Of a DNA stretch of 64,000 bases, positions 28,136-38,151 are shown in pieces. This DNA comes from Daphnia carinata. Its lineage: Eukaryota > Arthropoda > Branchiopoda > Diplostraca > Daphniidae. Each line of letters opens with the position of its first letter. The stretch's first letter is position 1. The DNA lies in contig NC_081333.1 in assembly GCF_022539665.2 (NCBI RefSeq), positions 2,418,001 to 2,482,000 of the forward strand, in the 5' to 3' direction. Below the pieces are notes generated by a model, which was not told the DNA's origin, searched no databases, and worked only from the letters and a program-made list of their open reading frames with translations. The position numbers and the translations under genes were made by a program.

Positions 28136-28298
28136 TTTTGCAAAATTTGTTTCTTTCATTGTCTGTGTTAGCTGTGTACACACATTACATTTAACAACTT
28201 CTTTTTTTTTTTGCTTTGCTTTATTTGTTTTTGCCACCTTTGCTAGTAAGCATTGTTTCCATTGGTTTATCGTTTATCTGTAAGCATTCAATTATTAT

Positions 28299-28362
28299 CC
28301 AGGGATCGAACCCTGGATGTTCGGCATACCGCGCCGATGCTATACCAATGAGCCATGAATCA
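28299..28362 (-). pseudogene. tRNA-like sequence 1 (palindrome centre)
   Basis: On the minus strand it shows an A-box-like TGGCTCATTGG, a 5-bp stem TCGGC/GCCGA with a seven-base loop, and a perfect B-box/T-arm CAGGGTTCGATCCCTG. The D-stem and acceptor stem do not pair well, so it looks like a degenerate or tRNA-derived sequence rather than a working tRNA. Confidence 0.5.
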
Positions 28363-28447
28363 TATGATGTCAGGTTAGCTTTTTTCTAGTCACTTGCGGA
28401 CTTGCATTTACACTTTGAATAAAATTGAAACGTAGATCTTTATACAT

Positions 28448-28512
28448 CTACTAAGGTTTGAACCCAGGGTAACAGTTACCGCAGCTGAATGCTCTACCAC
28501 AGAGCTATTAAC
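28448..28512 (-). pseudogene. tRNA-like sequence 2 (palindrome centre)
   Basis: On the minus strand there is a D-arm GCTCTGTGGTAGAGC with a TAGCTCTGTGG A-box and a T-arm GGGTTCAAACC. The anticodon arm pairs only three bases (CAG/CTG) and no acceptor stem is evident. It was probably tRNA-derived. Confidence 0.45.
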
Positions 28513-28611
28513 CTTATGAAAACTATAAAAAGATAAATATATACTTGTGAAAGACTACATAAACATCCTAGACTATAACATATGATATGCGATAATAGAT
28601 ATAATATGGTA

Positions 28612-28688
28612 GATATATCTCGTGGCTCAATGTTAGAGCATCGGCGTTGCACGCTGAATGTCTGGGGATCGATTCCCATACCAGTAAA
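28612..28688 (+). pseudogene. tRNA-like sequence 3, Ala(UGC)-like anticodon loop
   Basis: On the plus strand there is an A-box TGGCTCAATG, D-stem GCTC/GAGC, and anticodon stem TCGGC/GCTGA with loop GTTGCAC, placing TGC at the anticodon. The B-box GGATCGATTCC has only three paired T-stem bases. The acceptor stem does not pair, so a functional tRNA is unlikely. Confidence 0.45.
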
Positions 28689-28919
28689 ACAATATACAAG
28701 TATAAAATTACTTCAGAAAATATCCAGGTATTACACGTTGTTCCTTGTCTAAGTTCAAGAATTCAAGAAGTGTAATAAATACTAATTGAATACTAACAGA
28801 TAAGCGATACAACGGTGGCAAAAACCATAAAAATTAATTGAGCAAGCTAAATAAAAAAAAAAGTTGATAAATGTAATGTGTGAACAAAGCGAACACAGAC
28901 AATGAAAGAAAAAATTTTT

Positions 28920-29345
28920 GCAAAAAACATTTTATAAAAAAAAATTTATTGACAATTCTCTGCACATTACAATTATTTTTGCAACTTTAAAAAGGCACAA
29001 TAGCCCTTTCAAAAGCTGCCGTCAACCCAGGCAGGGGGAGACACTGCCTTGTTGACCCACCGGGGAGATTACCCGGTGATTGGCTAAGAGAAGCCGGAAG
29101 AAGAGCTGAAGATTTGGAACATTTTTACAGGAGCGATTAACCTTTAGTTCGGATTTGTGGGCAGCCACGTCACCCTCCATGAACACATCATCGGACGAAG
29201 CGGCACCCCACGTCCCCTTTCCGGCCAGAGCCCTCCAAACCTCGGTATATGTTGTTTTTATATATACCGTACAGTAGGGGCATGACCCCCTACGGGCTTA
29301 TTACGAGTCAAGGGGAAACGGGGCTACGGAAAGGAAGGGAGCCCA
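28920..29345. repeat. GC-rich multi-hairpin block, right arm
   Basis: Mirror image of 27,710-28,135. I see only a few mismatches over roughly 420 bp (for example GCAAC against GCAGC near the hairpin stem, and differences in A/T runs). Confidence 0.6.
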
Positions 29346-29731
29346 GATATGCACTTCAATTTCTGAATTTTAAATACCGTTTGGGGAATATGAATTAAGT
29401 GTAGAACTTCCATGTAGTGTATCCAAACGTAAAAATTAATTCATGACCTTGCCCCAAACAAGAAACCTTTTCAGATCAAAATTTATTGTTCATCTATGAG
29501 ACAATAAAACACCATTAGCATAAAAACTCTTAATTCACATGTATAGTTCGTACCTTACATGATTCGTGAGTTGATTGCGAGCATATTCTTCTGTCAGAAC
29601 TATAAAGAATTGCTGTTGTAACGGATTCATTAACACAAGGTGGTACTTCTCGTTAGACAATTTGCATTACTCTATTACTTTACCTCACACCTTAATGGTA
29701 ATGCACTCTCAGTGTTTTTTCAACTACAGGC

Positions 29732-30452
29732 TCACTCTTCCATCCTGTAACACTTCCAGACTTGACTTGAACCCCCGCTAAAATTCTGTGAATGCAAAAT
29801 AATAGCATTAAAAATACTTTTTTGATAGACAAAAACCAAAAAAGTACCTAATCCATGTTTCATGTTGAACTCGTGCCATTTCTGTGTTTCCATACCACAC
29901 CCATTTTCCGCCCAAATACAGTCCCACAATTCTTCAGTTCCTTCGCTGCATGGACTTATTACTAACAATTCTTTTAGTGCAGCACTAACAGAATTTAAAT
30001 TTAACACACTGTCAGGTGGTGGACTGAATAACTAAACAATAAATAATTGTTTGTTAAAATTCTATACTTATTTGGAATTCTTATTTGAAAAGTTTAGGCA
30101 CCTGACTGTGTTCACCTAATGCCAACTCATCCTCACGTTCAGTTAGGGATGAGTTTTGAAAAACCTCCTTCACTGTTTGAAAACTGTTTTGTTCCAATTT
30201 GTTCTTTTCCCCTAGCTGAGCTTGTAGACTCAAAAATTTGAGCTACAAAACACGAATGAATAAAAGCAAATAAATAGAATCATTACGTATTAGGCCTACC
30301 ATCCTTAGTTTTGTTGTTATCTAATATTTTGTGTTGTTCCAATAACTGGGCCTGCAGCTTCATAATTTGATCTAATAAACAATAATTAATAATTGAAAAC
30401 CAATATAATAATGTTTATACTTACCATTTTTTTGTTTTATTATCTTATCCAT
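29732..30452 (-). pseudogene. unknown spliced gene, right-arm copy, frameshifted in exon 3
   Basis: Mirror copy of the left-arm gene: exons 30425-30452 (28 bp), 30300-30371 (72 bp), 30102-30242 (141 bp against 140 bp on the left) and 29732-30031. Exon 3 has an extra T (CAAATTTTTGAG against CAAATTTTGAG), which breaks the frame and leads to an early TGA. Exon 4 alone stays open for 99 residues (SVSAALKELLVISPCSEG, then ELWDCIWAENGCGMETQKWHE, ending YRMEE). Thus the right copy preserves the C-terminal frame that the left copy has lost, and the left preserves the N-terminal frame. No known domain is recognised. Confidence 0.5.
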
Positions 30453-30789
30453 TTTTCAATTGTTCCTCCAGCCACGCGTTGTTCTCCAGCCACGCTACTC
30501 AATTAACTGCTAATGGGATACAATTAACTGAAATTGCTTACATGCTGTAATAACGAAACCGACTGATAGATGGCTACGGGTAGAAAAAAGAGAAAAAAGT
30601 GCGATTTTTTTTTTTTTTCCGCCATTTTTTTTTTTTTTTTTATGTAAAACTGATTGCCATATTGCCATAGTATAAAAGTTAAGCTGAGCATTTATTTTTT
30701 CAGCTTTTTTTTTTTTTTTTTTTTTGGTTAGAAATTAGAAAGCAAGAGGCCGCTGATGCGCATCTATACTGTCAGCTGTTTCATTTGGC

Positions 30790-31320
30790 ATGGCGTCGAC
30801 GAGAAAGATAGATGTAATGGAGGTCTCTCATGAAAATTTCTATTTAGATTTGCTGTAATTTCAGGTATGTTTTAACATAGCTTTAACGTAGATTACTCCT
30901 TTTTGTTGCGCAGCGTTACACATTGAAGCAAATCCGTACAAAGTTCTTACAGATCTTTCTGGTAAAACTGAATTTGGAAGAATGTTAATTCCAAGCATTG
31001 AAAATTATTTAACGAAAAACCTTTGCTCGACCCTCGTTTGATTCCCAGCATGTATTTCATATTGGTAATTCAGATGCACCAATTTTGCTTGCCAGCTTTG
31101 CACAACATTTGCCATAAAAACAGTAATCATTACGTTTAATATTTCCCACACTCTTAATTGTCAAAATTTATTCAGAACTTAGAGGGTCTTTCACTATTTA
31201 TTCTTAACGGTTTTGGTTTTATAGTTGCAATTGCAGGCCTCAAGGATGTACCGAATATGCTGCATTGGCCATGGGAGCCTTTATGACAAAAGGAATGTCA
31301 TGCATGTCATGAAGGTGGGA
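30790..31320 (+). pseudogene. possible decayed coding fragments, unknown
   Basis: An ATG near 30,792 opens MASTRKIDVMEVSHENFY and stops after 22 residues. Two further protein-like stretches follow: about 30,917-31,035 (contains NPYKVLTDLSGKTEFGRM) and about 31,236-31,302 (contains GCTEYAALAMGAFMTKGM). Splice-like CAG/GTATGT sites lie between them, but no uninterrupted exon chain could be built and the family is not recognised. Confidence 0.25.
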
Positions 31321-31816
31321 AAAAGATATGGTTTCATTGTAAATAAAATATATCCAACATCATTCTTTTGTTTAGTGATTAATTACCTACATAAATCAAA
31401 ACATAGGGAAGTTAAATTTGAAATTGGTTGATTTCCTTCATAGTGCTAATAGATGACAAGATCTTGTACCAATGAAGATTGTTTTTCTTTCTTTCTTTAC
31501 TTAGTAATTGTATTTTGACACATTGTAGAAAGAAAGAGAATTTACTCTTAAGATTTTTAAATTCTGGTTTTTGTTTTGTTTTCATCAGTAAAAAGCGAAT
31601 GTGGTAGAGTGATAAAAGGTATTTAAAGAAAAATTTCTGATAGCTAAATTTTCAAGTGAAACGGCGAGTTCTGAGGTTAGTTGTTTTCTAAATATGGTGT
31701 GGTTCGGAATAAGTCCAAAATAATAAATAAAATACACACGAACAAGTAAATTAAATGGAATTATTTTTATTGTCCCTCCTCCACCCTACATTCCGCCACT
31801 TTTTACATATTATACA

Positions 31817-31936
31817 ATACATACATACATACATACATACATACATACATACATACATACATACATACATACATACATACATACATACATACATACATAC
31901 ATACATACATACATACATACATACATACATACATAC
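31817..31936. repeat. ATAC tetranucleotide microsatellite, about 30 copies
   Basis: Uninterrupted (ATAC)n of about 120 bp immediately left of a TTAA-flanked MITE. Long open frames across it (YIHT/YVCM repeats) are artefacts. Confidence 0.95.
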
Positions 31937-31944
31937 ACAACTTG

Positions 31945-32285
31945 TTAACCCGTTGGCTGCCGTTGCCCACGCAACCCGTAGGTTGCTTCAACTACAGTAG
32001 CTACTTGTCGCGTCTGAAGGATCCCGACCAAGGGGGGACTTGTCCGAAGACAAGTCCGGGCTGGCACGGTGATAGAGGCCATTATGGGAATGCACACCCC
32101 CGGCTTTCTATCACCGTGCCGAAAAGGAGAAGGCCCTGCTGGTGCATTGCCTACGCGCGCCTAAAGGCACGAGGCCTTTAGGCGCCTTGGCGACTGTTCC
32201 CCCCATGGCCATGGGGAGAACAGCGCCCGGTCCCTAAAAGCTACAAAAAAAATGGGAGAAAACGGGGTGGCAGCCAGCGGGTTAA
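31945..32285. mobile_element. piggyBac-type MITE with TTAA target duplication and internal hairpins
   Basis: TTAA at 31945-31948 and again at 32282-32285 flank a 333-bp element whose ends are CCCGTTGGCTGCC and GGCAGCCAGCGGG, a near-perfect terminal inverted repeat. A TTAA duplication and termini beginning CC(C) fit the piggyBac superfamily. There is no transposase. Inside are strong palindromes: GGCACGGTGATAGA...TCTATCACCGTGCC, GCGCCTAAAGGC...GCCTTTAGGCGC, GACTTGTCC...GGACTTGTC type stems and CCCCATGGCCATGGGG. A non-autonomous element is the best reading. Confidence 0.75.
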
Positions 32286-32411
32286 CAATACAACACAACA
32301 TACAGAAATACAAAACAAAACAGTATCCGGGAAGTTCCGCGGCGAAGTCACGTTCTATCGCTATGAGTTTTTTCTTGGATTCGACTGTTCCATCGTTGTT
32401 GGTCACAGGCG

Positions 32412-32795
32412 AACGATGGCGATGAGGTGAAGACGTAGGCAGCGACGAGGCAGTGAGATGATGGCGATGAAGCGAAGGCGAAGACGGTGATGAGGCGAAG
32501 GCGAAGACGGTGATGAGGCGAAGGCGAAGAGACGAAGGCGAAGGCGAAGACGGCGAAGACGGCGAAGAGGGCGAAGAGGCGAAGAGACGAAGGCGAAGAG
32601 GCGAAGACGGCGAAGAGGCGAAGACGGCGAAGAGGCGAAGACGGCGAAGAAGCGAAGACGGCGAAGAGGCGAAGGCGGAGAGGCGAATAGGCGAAGGCGG
32701 AGAGGCGAATAGGCGAAGGCGGAGAGGCGAATAGGCGAAGACGAAGGCGAAGGCGAAGAGGCAAAGATGAAGACGGCGATGAGGCGAAAATGAGG
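32412..32795. repeat. GCGAAG/GCGAAGAC minisatellite
   Basis: Imperfect tandem units of GGCGAAGA, GGCGAAGACG and GGCGGAGAGGCGAATA over about 380 bp. All frames are open in places because the unit lacks stops, giving Arg/Glu-rich or Ser/Pro/Leu-rich translations. I do not treat these as a gene. Confidence 0.85.
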
Positions 32796-32799
32796 ACTT

Positions 32800-34379
32800 T
32801 GTTTCTTGTTGGCCCTGCGTAAAAAATGTTAAGAAATGAGACCAATGAACAGCAATATTATCATACAGCATTACTATTTGAATTAAGATTCAGGGAAATC
32901 AAATAACAAAATTTCGAGTAAAAACAGAAGTCACAAAATGGAATACTATGGTAAGAAAGATGAACAACAGATATCTTAAACCATAATAGCTGAACTAGTG
33001 GGCTTAAGCTTGAAAGACCAAAGTCAATCCTTTTGACTTAACCCACGATCCTGCATTAGAGGTTCATTATAAAGTCTCTAGCATTAAATTAACCAAAATG
33101 TTTCTGCTATGCTCTGTGAAGAACTATCAGACAGTAAATTCCAAAAGCATAAGTATGCATTTACCAAAGCAAACTCTGGGCATTAATTGTATGCTATCTG
33201 CTGTTTCACTTATCACTTGTTAATATACCAGGCTTCCACCTGCTCAGGTCTAACAAAAAAGCCAAAAAAAATATACCTAGATAAGAACAATAGATCTGTG
33301 TTACTTACTTACTAGTTTAGATACAGAAAGCAATAGGAAAACTTTCAAAAACCACAGAGCAAAAATGTTTCCATGTTCACACAACTTAAAATGGCTGACA
33401 TGCAGACGACAGGAACTGTTCAATCCTATGGGTTTTAATCATGGCCTATTCGTAATACCCTAGCCGGAATTCCATTTTCCACTTTTTGGTAACTATTGCT
33501 TAATTGAAATGAGTGGAAAGAAGCAGTGGACAGTGGAGTTCGGTTTGATGTAATGTATAAAACTTGTGAAATTGTGTGGGAAAGGCGGAGCAATGCAAAA
33601 TCAATTCCCTTTATAAATATTTATTTATCGATTCTTAGAAATGCAGTAGTGTAAAAAACTAATCATAGTTCAAGATATTACAATTCAAACCATCATCTGA
33701 CAAACTACAAATTCTTTTACCACTTTTTCGATCTGAAATTTAGTATAACTCCGTGTAACAAAAAATAGGTAATTTTTTGGCTGTTTTCAAAGAAAACGTT
33801 TTTATATTGAAGAAGTTATGATGTAACTTCAACTGGCTATAACCGAAAAGCCGAAAAACTCAAGTCTGGCAGTTAAGTCAAAACACAGTGCGAAATCTGT
33901 AAGAGTCCTTATTAATGTCACAAAATAACATGACCGCAAATTGAACGGCTGGTTAGTTCAGAAATTGGAAAGAAAGGAATTGGAATAAGCTATTTTAAGA
34001 AAAAAAGGTTGGAGTCCGTACGGCATTTGTTTCTTCTTCGTAGGATTTTATAACAACAAATCCGATGTTTTATTGGTTTTATTGCAAATCATTTTTGGCA
34101 GAAAATGGCCAGCCCGTTTTAAACTCATAAATATAAAGAAAAACATAATAAGATTAAACATCATGAAGCCTGATCAGTAAATGACTTCTACAGCTTCCCA
34201 ATTACAAACAGGATGGAAACCATATGTACCAATGTCCATGATCATTGTTAGGTTTGTTTCACAAAAATTTTCGAAATGTTCAGAGATTACCTCCAAATGA
34301 CAAGACGTTTCATACACCTGAATTCCAGAATGAATGAATTCCAGACAACTGCAAATTGTGAATTAGGGCTTTGAGCAAA
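32800..34379. other. intergenic AT-rich spacer
   Basis: No open frame or RNA gene is recognised. It probably includes the 3'UTR of the leftward DNAAF10 gene in its right part. Confidence 0.45.
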
Positions 34380-35815
34380 TCAAAGGCAGTTAAGTTTTGT
34401 GACTGCAAGGATTCGCAAAGTCTGGTCGAAGCTCGTGCTGGCTGCCAAACCCAGTTTATCGGCATTCCAACTAAAAGACGTTATAGGTTGCTCAGCTACT
34501 CCAACTTCATGAATCAGCTTCAGGTTACCAGCAATACCCTCAAGGGCACCATCAGACGCCTTAGCGCTCCTTTTTGACGGGTATTCACTAAACGAAGAAA
34601 AATGTTGATGAAATGTTATCGGTACTCTTTCGTACAGACAAGTTACTATTGCCATAAACAAAGCGATCCATTCCCGCCAGAAGTCATAAAGACATCGCGG
34701 TTCTGAGGCAAATGGTTACCACTCCAAACTGTAGATTTATGAGCCTAAAAATCGTAACTGGTTAGAATTTACATTTTTCATAGGTGTGTGAACTTAGTTA
34801 CTTTTTGTCGAGTAAAAGCGTAGCCTTTAGTAGGATGCTTGGTGGTCAAATCAAAGACAAAAATTCGAGAATCCAAAGTACAGACATTCAACTTGTTCGG
34901 TTCGATATCTTTACGGTCGAATTCTATGCTACATATCTATTTGAAAGAAAATTCAGGCTTGGGCACAAATGAGAAAAAGTTTTAGGATATCTTACGCCAT
35001 TTCCAACATTGGTTTCCCACTGAACTTTCATTGTCTTCAGGTCAAAGATTTTTAAATCACCATTATCAAATCCAGCGGCCAAAAGCCTTTCTGAAGCATT
35101 ATATGCACTCCCTTTAGAGAAATATCAACTGTTAATATTTAACTTTAAATATTGTTACAATCTACAATACCGAAGGCTACGGTCCAGCAATCACGCCGGG
35201 TTTGACCTTCTTCGGGCTCAAGAATCGCGACTGGACGATCCTTTTGGCGTACATCCCAAATTTTAACACAACCATCCCTACTGCAGGTAGCTAATTCAGC
35301 TGCTCCCTTTCCAACATTGACACCACCGACTCCATCAATATGATTAATGATTGAAGTGTGAGCACTAGCTGAGTAAACTGCAGTGTTTGGTTTCTCCAAG
35401 TCCCTAGAATAAAAAAAAAAGTCAAACCATGTAATTGGAAGATTACTAATACTTTTCATCACATTAAACTCACCAAAGATTCAGATTCCCATTAAAATCT
35501 CCAGTGGCCATTAACCGGTTTTCAAATGACGATGCTGCAAAAGTTCCACATTTCAAGGCAAAAGGTTTTTCAACCTAGTACAGATTTAGCCATTTATTTG
35601 TATAAAATAAAAAGAAAGCAATGACAATTTTATCATAATACTTCAGTAATAAGCTCAGGTACTCCTTTGCAAAGGTTATATATTTGCCACACTCCTGTTC
35701 CCCTTGGATGGGAACCTAAAACAACTAGTCGAGCACTGCTCGGGATCCATCTGACACAAAAGAGTGTAAAATTCACGGGTTTCTCGTTTAAAACAAGGAT
35801 TCTCGAATTCGTCAT
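34380..35815 (-). CDS. DNAAF10: dynein axonemal assembly factor 10 (WDR92/Monad), WD40 protein
   Basis: Seven coding exons, 5' to 3': 35642-35815, 35474-35574, 35171-35403, 34996-35111, 34802-34936, 34647-34744 and 34380-34587. They give 354 residues against about 357 in vertebrate WDR92. Family landmarks align in order: ARGTGV-type [103 protein letters not shown], and the C-terminal [15 protein letters not shown]. It is a seven-bladed beta-propeller that binds the R2TP/prefoldin-like co-chaperone and helps pre-assemble axonemal dyneins in the cytoplasm. The ATG at 35815 agrees with the family start. Introns are about 60-70 bp. It is head-to-head with NAA30, 561 bp apart. Confidence 0.95.
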
Positions 35816-36376
35816 TTTCAACGTTAAATCACGCAATCGTGCGCGTATCAATCAACCACCGCTGATTTGTGGAACAACATAAACGAAAATCCTTATGCTG
35901 ACTGCAATTTTGTTTAGACCGCTACCAATAACTAGGTAACCATGACAATAGAACGTTGTCAGGCAGAAAATTAAAATGTAAAGCCAAAAAATAATTGTCT
36001 ATACTAGTAAAGAACTAAATTTTTTTGAGCACTCTATTATTACGTACCAACATTAAAATAGTAACCATACCTTTAAAAAAAAATTGGTTTGTTTAACAAT
36101 CTTGTGCTGCCGGGCCTGAGGTACTGATTACTGAAGGTCCTTCTGCTTTTGTGCTTTTGGTCATGTACTCTATTGTTGAATATCTAGATTGTTTGATTTT
36201 TACCTAATACTGCTATACCTTATTGTCCAAATGCCTTAATTATTTGGGAGTAAAACAACTAGTTGGAAATCTAATACTGCAAGAACAAGATAAGGTGGAA
36301 TTCGTCGTGCAATCATGATTTTTTATGCCTAACTCTGCCTGGTTTCAAGACAATGTGCGTCTGAACTGGTGAAAAA
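35816..36376. promoter_or_regulatory. bidirectional intergenic region between DNAAF10 and NAA30
   Basis: 561 bp separate two divergently transcribed start codons, so both promoters and 5'UTRs must lie here unless upstream exons overlap the neighbours. No clear TATA box could be assigned. Confidence 0.45.
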
Positions 36377-37402
36377 ATGGCCCCGAAGAAGAAACCAAAT
36401 AAGCCGGTTAATAACCACCAACCTTCAGATCCAGGCCTTGTGTCCAAAATCAATTTAAACAATGAAGCTATAGATTCGACAAGCAAAAACCACAAGTTAA
36501 ATGGTCACATTTTAACTGATAAACAAATGGTTGGAGATACTGGTGTTCATTTGAATGGATGCAATGGGACTCACTTGTCTGATTCTAGTGAAAGTTCTTG
36601 TTCCAATATTCACACATCTAGTCCACAGGAGTGTACCAATTCGGAATCAGGTTCATCAGCAGAAGTGATTGGTGCCTGTTTAAACCGATTGACAATTGGG
36701 AGTGGTTCTAGCGGTCTCCCGTGTGAGAATAGTGGGGAACAACTTGCACAAGACCCTTTAGCCAACCCTTTGGTTAAACAAGTGACTTATGTACAATATC
36801 AGTCTGAGCTTCAAATGCCTGACATTATGAGGCTAATACAGAAGGATTTATCAGAGCCTTATTCAATATACACTTATCGATACTTTATACACAACTGGCC
36901 CATGTTGTGTTACCTGGTGAGTAATCAAAGATGATGCTCCTCTAGTAGGAATCAGTTTTTTTATCAACATTTTATGCAATAATGAAACATATTGAGTCAG
37001 GCAATGTATGGAGAAAAATGTGTTGGAGCAATTGTTTGTAAATTGGATGTCCATAAGAAAATTGTTCGCCGCGGCTACATTGCTATGCTAGCCGTAGACG
37101 AGAAGTACCGACAGGAAAAGATTGGTACGTGATGGTCTGAACAAGAAGAGAAAAACATCGTACTTAACATTGCAATGCCTTTTCCTAAAATCCTTCACTG
37201 TTTACCAGGTTCCAATTTAGTTATGAAAGCTATTGCTGCCATGGTTGCTGACGGAGCTGATGAAGTAGTTTTGGAAACAGAAATAACTAACGAACCGGCG
37301 CTACGTCTCTACGAGAATTTAGGCTTCGTCCGCGACAAGCGACTTTTTCGGTACTATTTAAATGGCGTAGATGCTTTACGTCTGAAATTGTGGCTTCGTT
37401 AA
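36377..37402 (+). CDS. NAA30: N-alpha-acetyltransferase 30, NatC catalytic subunit
   Basis: Three exons (36377-36916, 37001-37124, 37209-37402) encode 285 residues. The first about 135 residues are a low-complexity Ser/Asn-rich tail. The GNAT acetyltransferase domain starts near [17 protein letters not shown], followed by [46 protein letters not shown] (acetyl-CoA-binding Q/RxxGxG/A region, here RQEKIGSNL) and [41 protein letters not shown]. These match NAA30/Mak3, which acetylates N-termini such as Met-Leu, Met-Ile and Met-Phe cotranslationally at the ribosome together with NAA35 and NAA38. Convergent with ESF1. Confidence 0.95.
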
Positions 37403-38151
37403 AGAAAGTGAGGTAGATTCTCGTCAAATGGGAAACCTTGCCTAACTTGACTTTGTTCTCAAGGGTTTAGTTGTTCTATCTATCCCGGTTCGATCTTCCC
37501 CACTATCTGTCGCTCTTTTGTTGTTGTTTTTTAAACTGAATTGTCCTATTTTCTTTCTTCCTTCCCTTCGCCGGGATTTTCATCGCTAGTCTTGGTTGTT
37601 TACTCCCTATTACTTTCCCTTGCTATTATTCTTAATTCTTTATAATCTGTCAGTCTTGTTTTGACGGTAGCTTTTGTCCGCGCGCCTGTTGTCTCTTTCC
37701 ACCCAGAATTCGGCTATTGAGCACCGGAAATCATCTTCTTTGAAAACAATACAGCACAGATGCTGAGCGACTTTCACAAAATTGTTTTGCGTGTTTGTAC
37801 ATACATGACGGGATCATTCATAGCCCCGCGTTGAATTGCAGCCTTGTATCTTTGTATCCACATTTCTTGGAAAGCAAGTGGCAATTTTTTTTGTTGATTA
37901 TTTCTTGCGCCGCGTTCGTGCTCCACTTTGGTAAACGAACACATGGGCTGACTGATTTTTTTTATAGTATGCCTTCTTCCTTTATGTTATCATTACTATA
38001 ATTTTTTTCAAGTTTCTTTGTTCTCCAGAATGAGCCCAACATCATCTTTGAATAATCGTCCTTCAAATTGGGGCAGTTGTTTATAATTTTTGATGTGCAA
38101 GTGAATACACTATCCGGATGACGCGAGTGTACTATATTGCCAATTTTTTTT
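37403..38151. other. convergent 3' region of NAA30 and ESF1
   Basis: T-rich, non-coding, between the NAA30 and ESF1 stop codons. Presumed 3'UTRs of both genes; nothing else recognised. Confidence 0.5.

Larger units (their letters stand above)
26037..30661. repeat. 4.6-kb palindrome (giant inverted repeat) with mirrored gene copies
   Basis: The ends are TATGGCAATCCGTTCTACA at 26037 and its near reverse complement ending GATTGCCATA at 30661. The arms match in order through an A/T-tract block with a CCATCTA motif, four mirrored exons, a GC-rich hairpin block (27,710-28,135 against 28,920-29,345), and a stretch down to about 28,300 and 28,770. About 0.46 kb of less alike spacer in the middle carries tRNA-like sequences. 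The left arm holds about 390 bp (about 27,107-27,490) missing from the right. No target-site duplication is evident at the outer ends. It could be a large foldback transposon or a palindromic duplication of a transposon. Confidence 0.8.

Noticed and set aside
28612-28688. Functional tRNA-Ala(UGC) gene
   Set aside because: Anticodon loop and boxes look right, but the acceptor stem does not pair and the T-stem pairs only three bases, so it is called tRNA-like.
26037-30661. Virus-derived or Maverick/Polinton-type element
   Set aside because: No polymerase, integrase, capsid or ATPase-like frame was found in either arm.
31755-32000. Open frame with YIHT repeats (and YVCM on the other strand)
   Set aside because: Translation of the ATAC microsatellite, not a gene.
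31815-32300. CRISPR-like array
   Set aside because: The repeats are a simple microsatellite and a single inverted-repeat element in a eukaryotic context; there are no spacers.
32161-32871. Long minus-strand open frame (236 codons) rich in Ser, Pro, Leu and Arg
   Set aside because: It is the translation of the GCGAAG-type minisatellite; several frames on both strands are open for the same reason.
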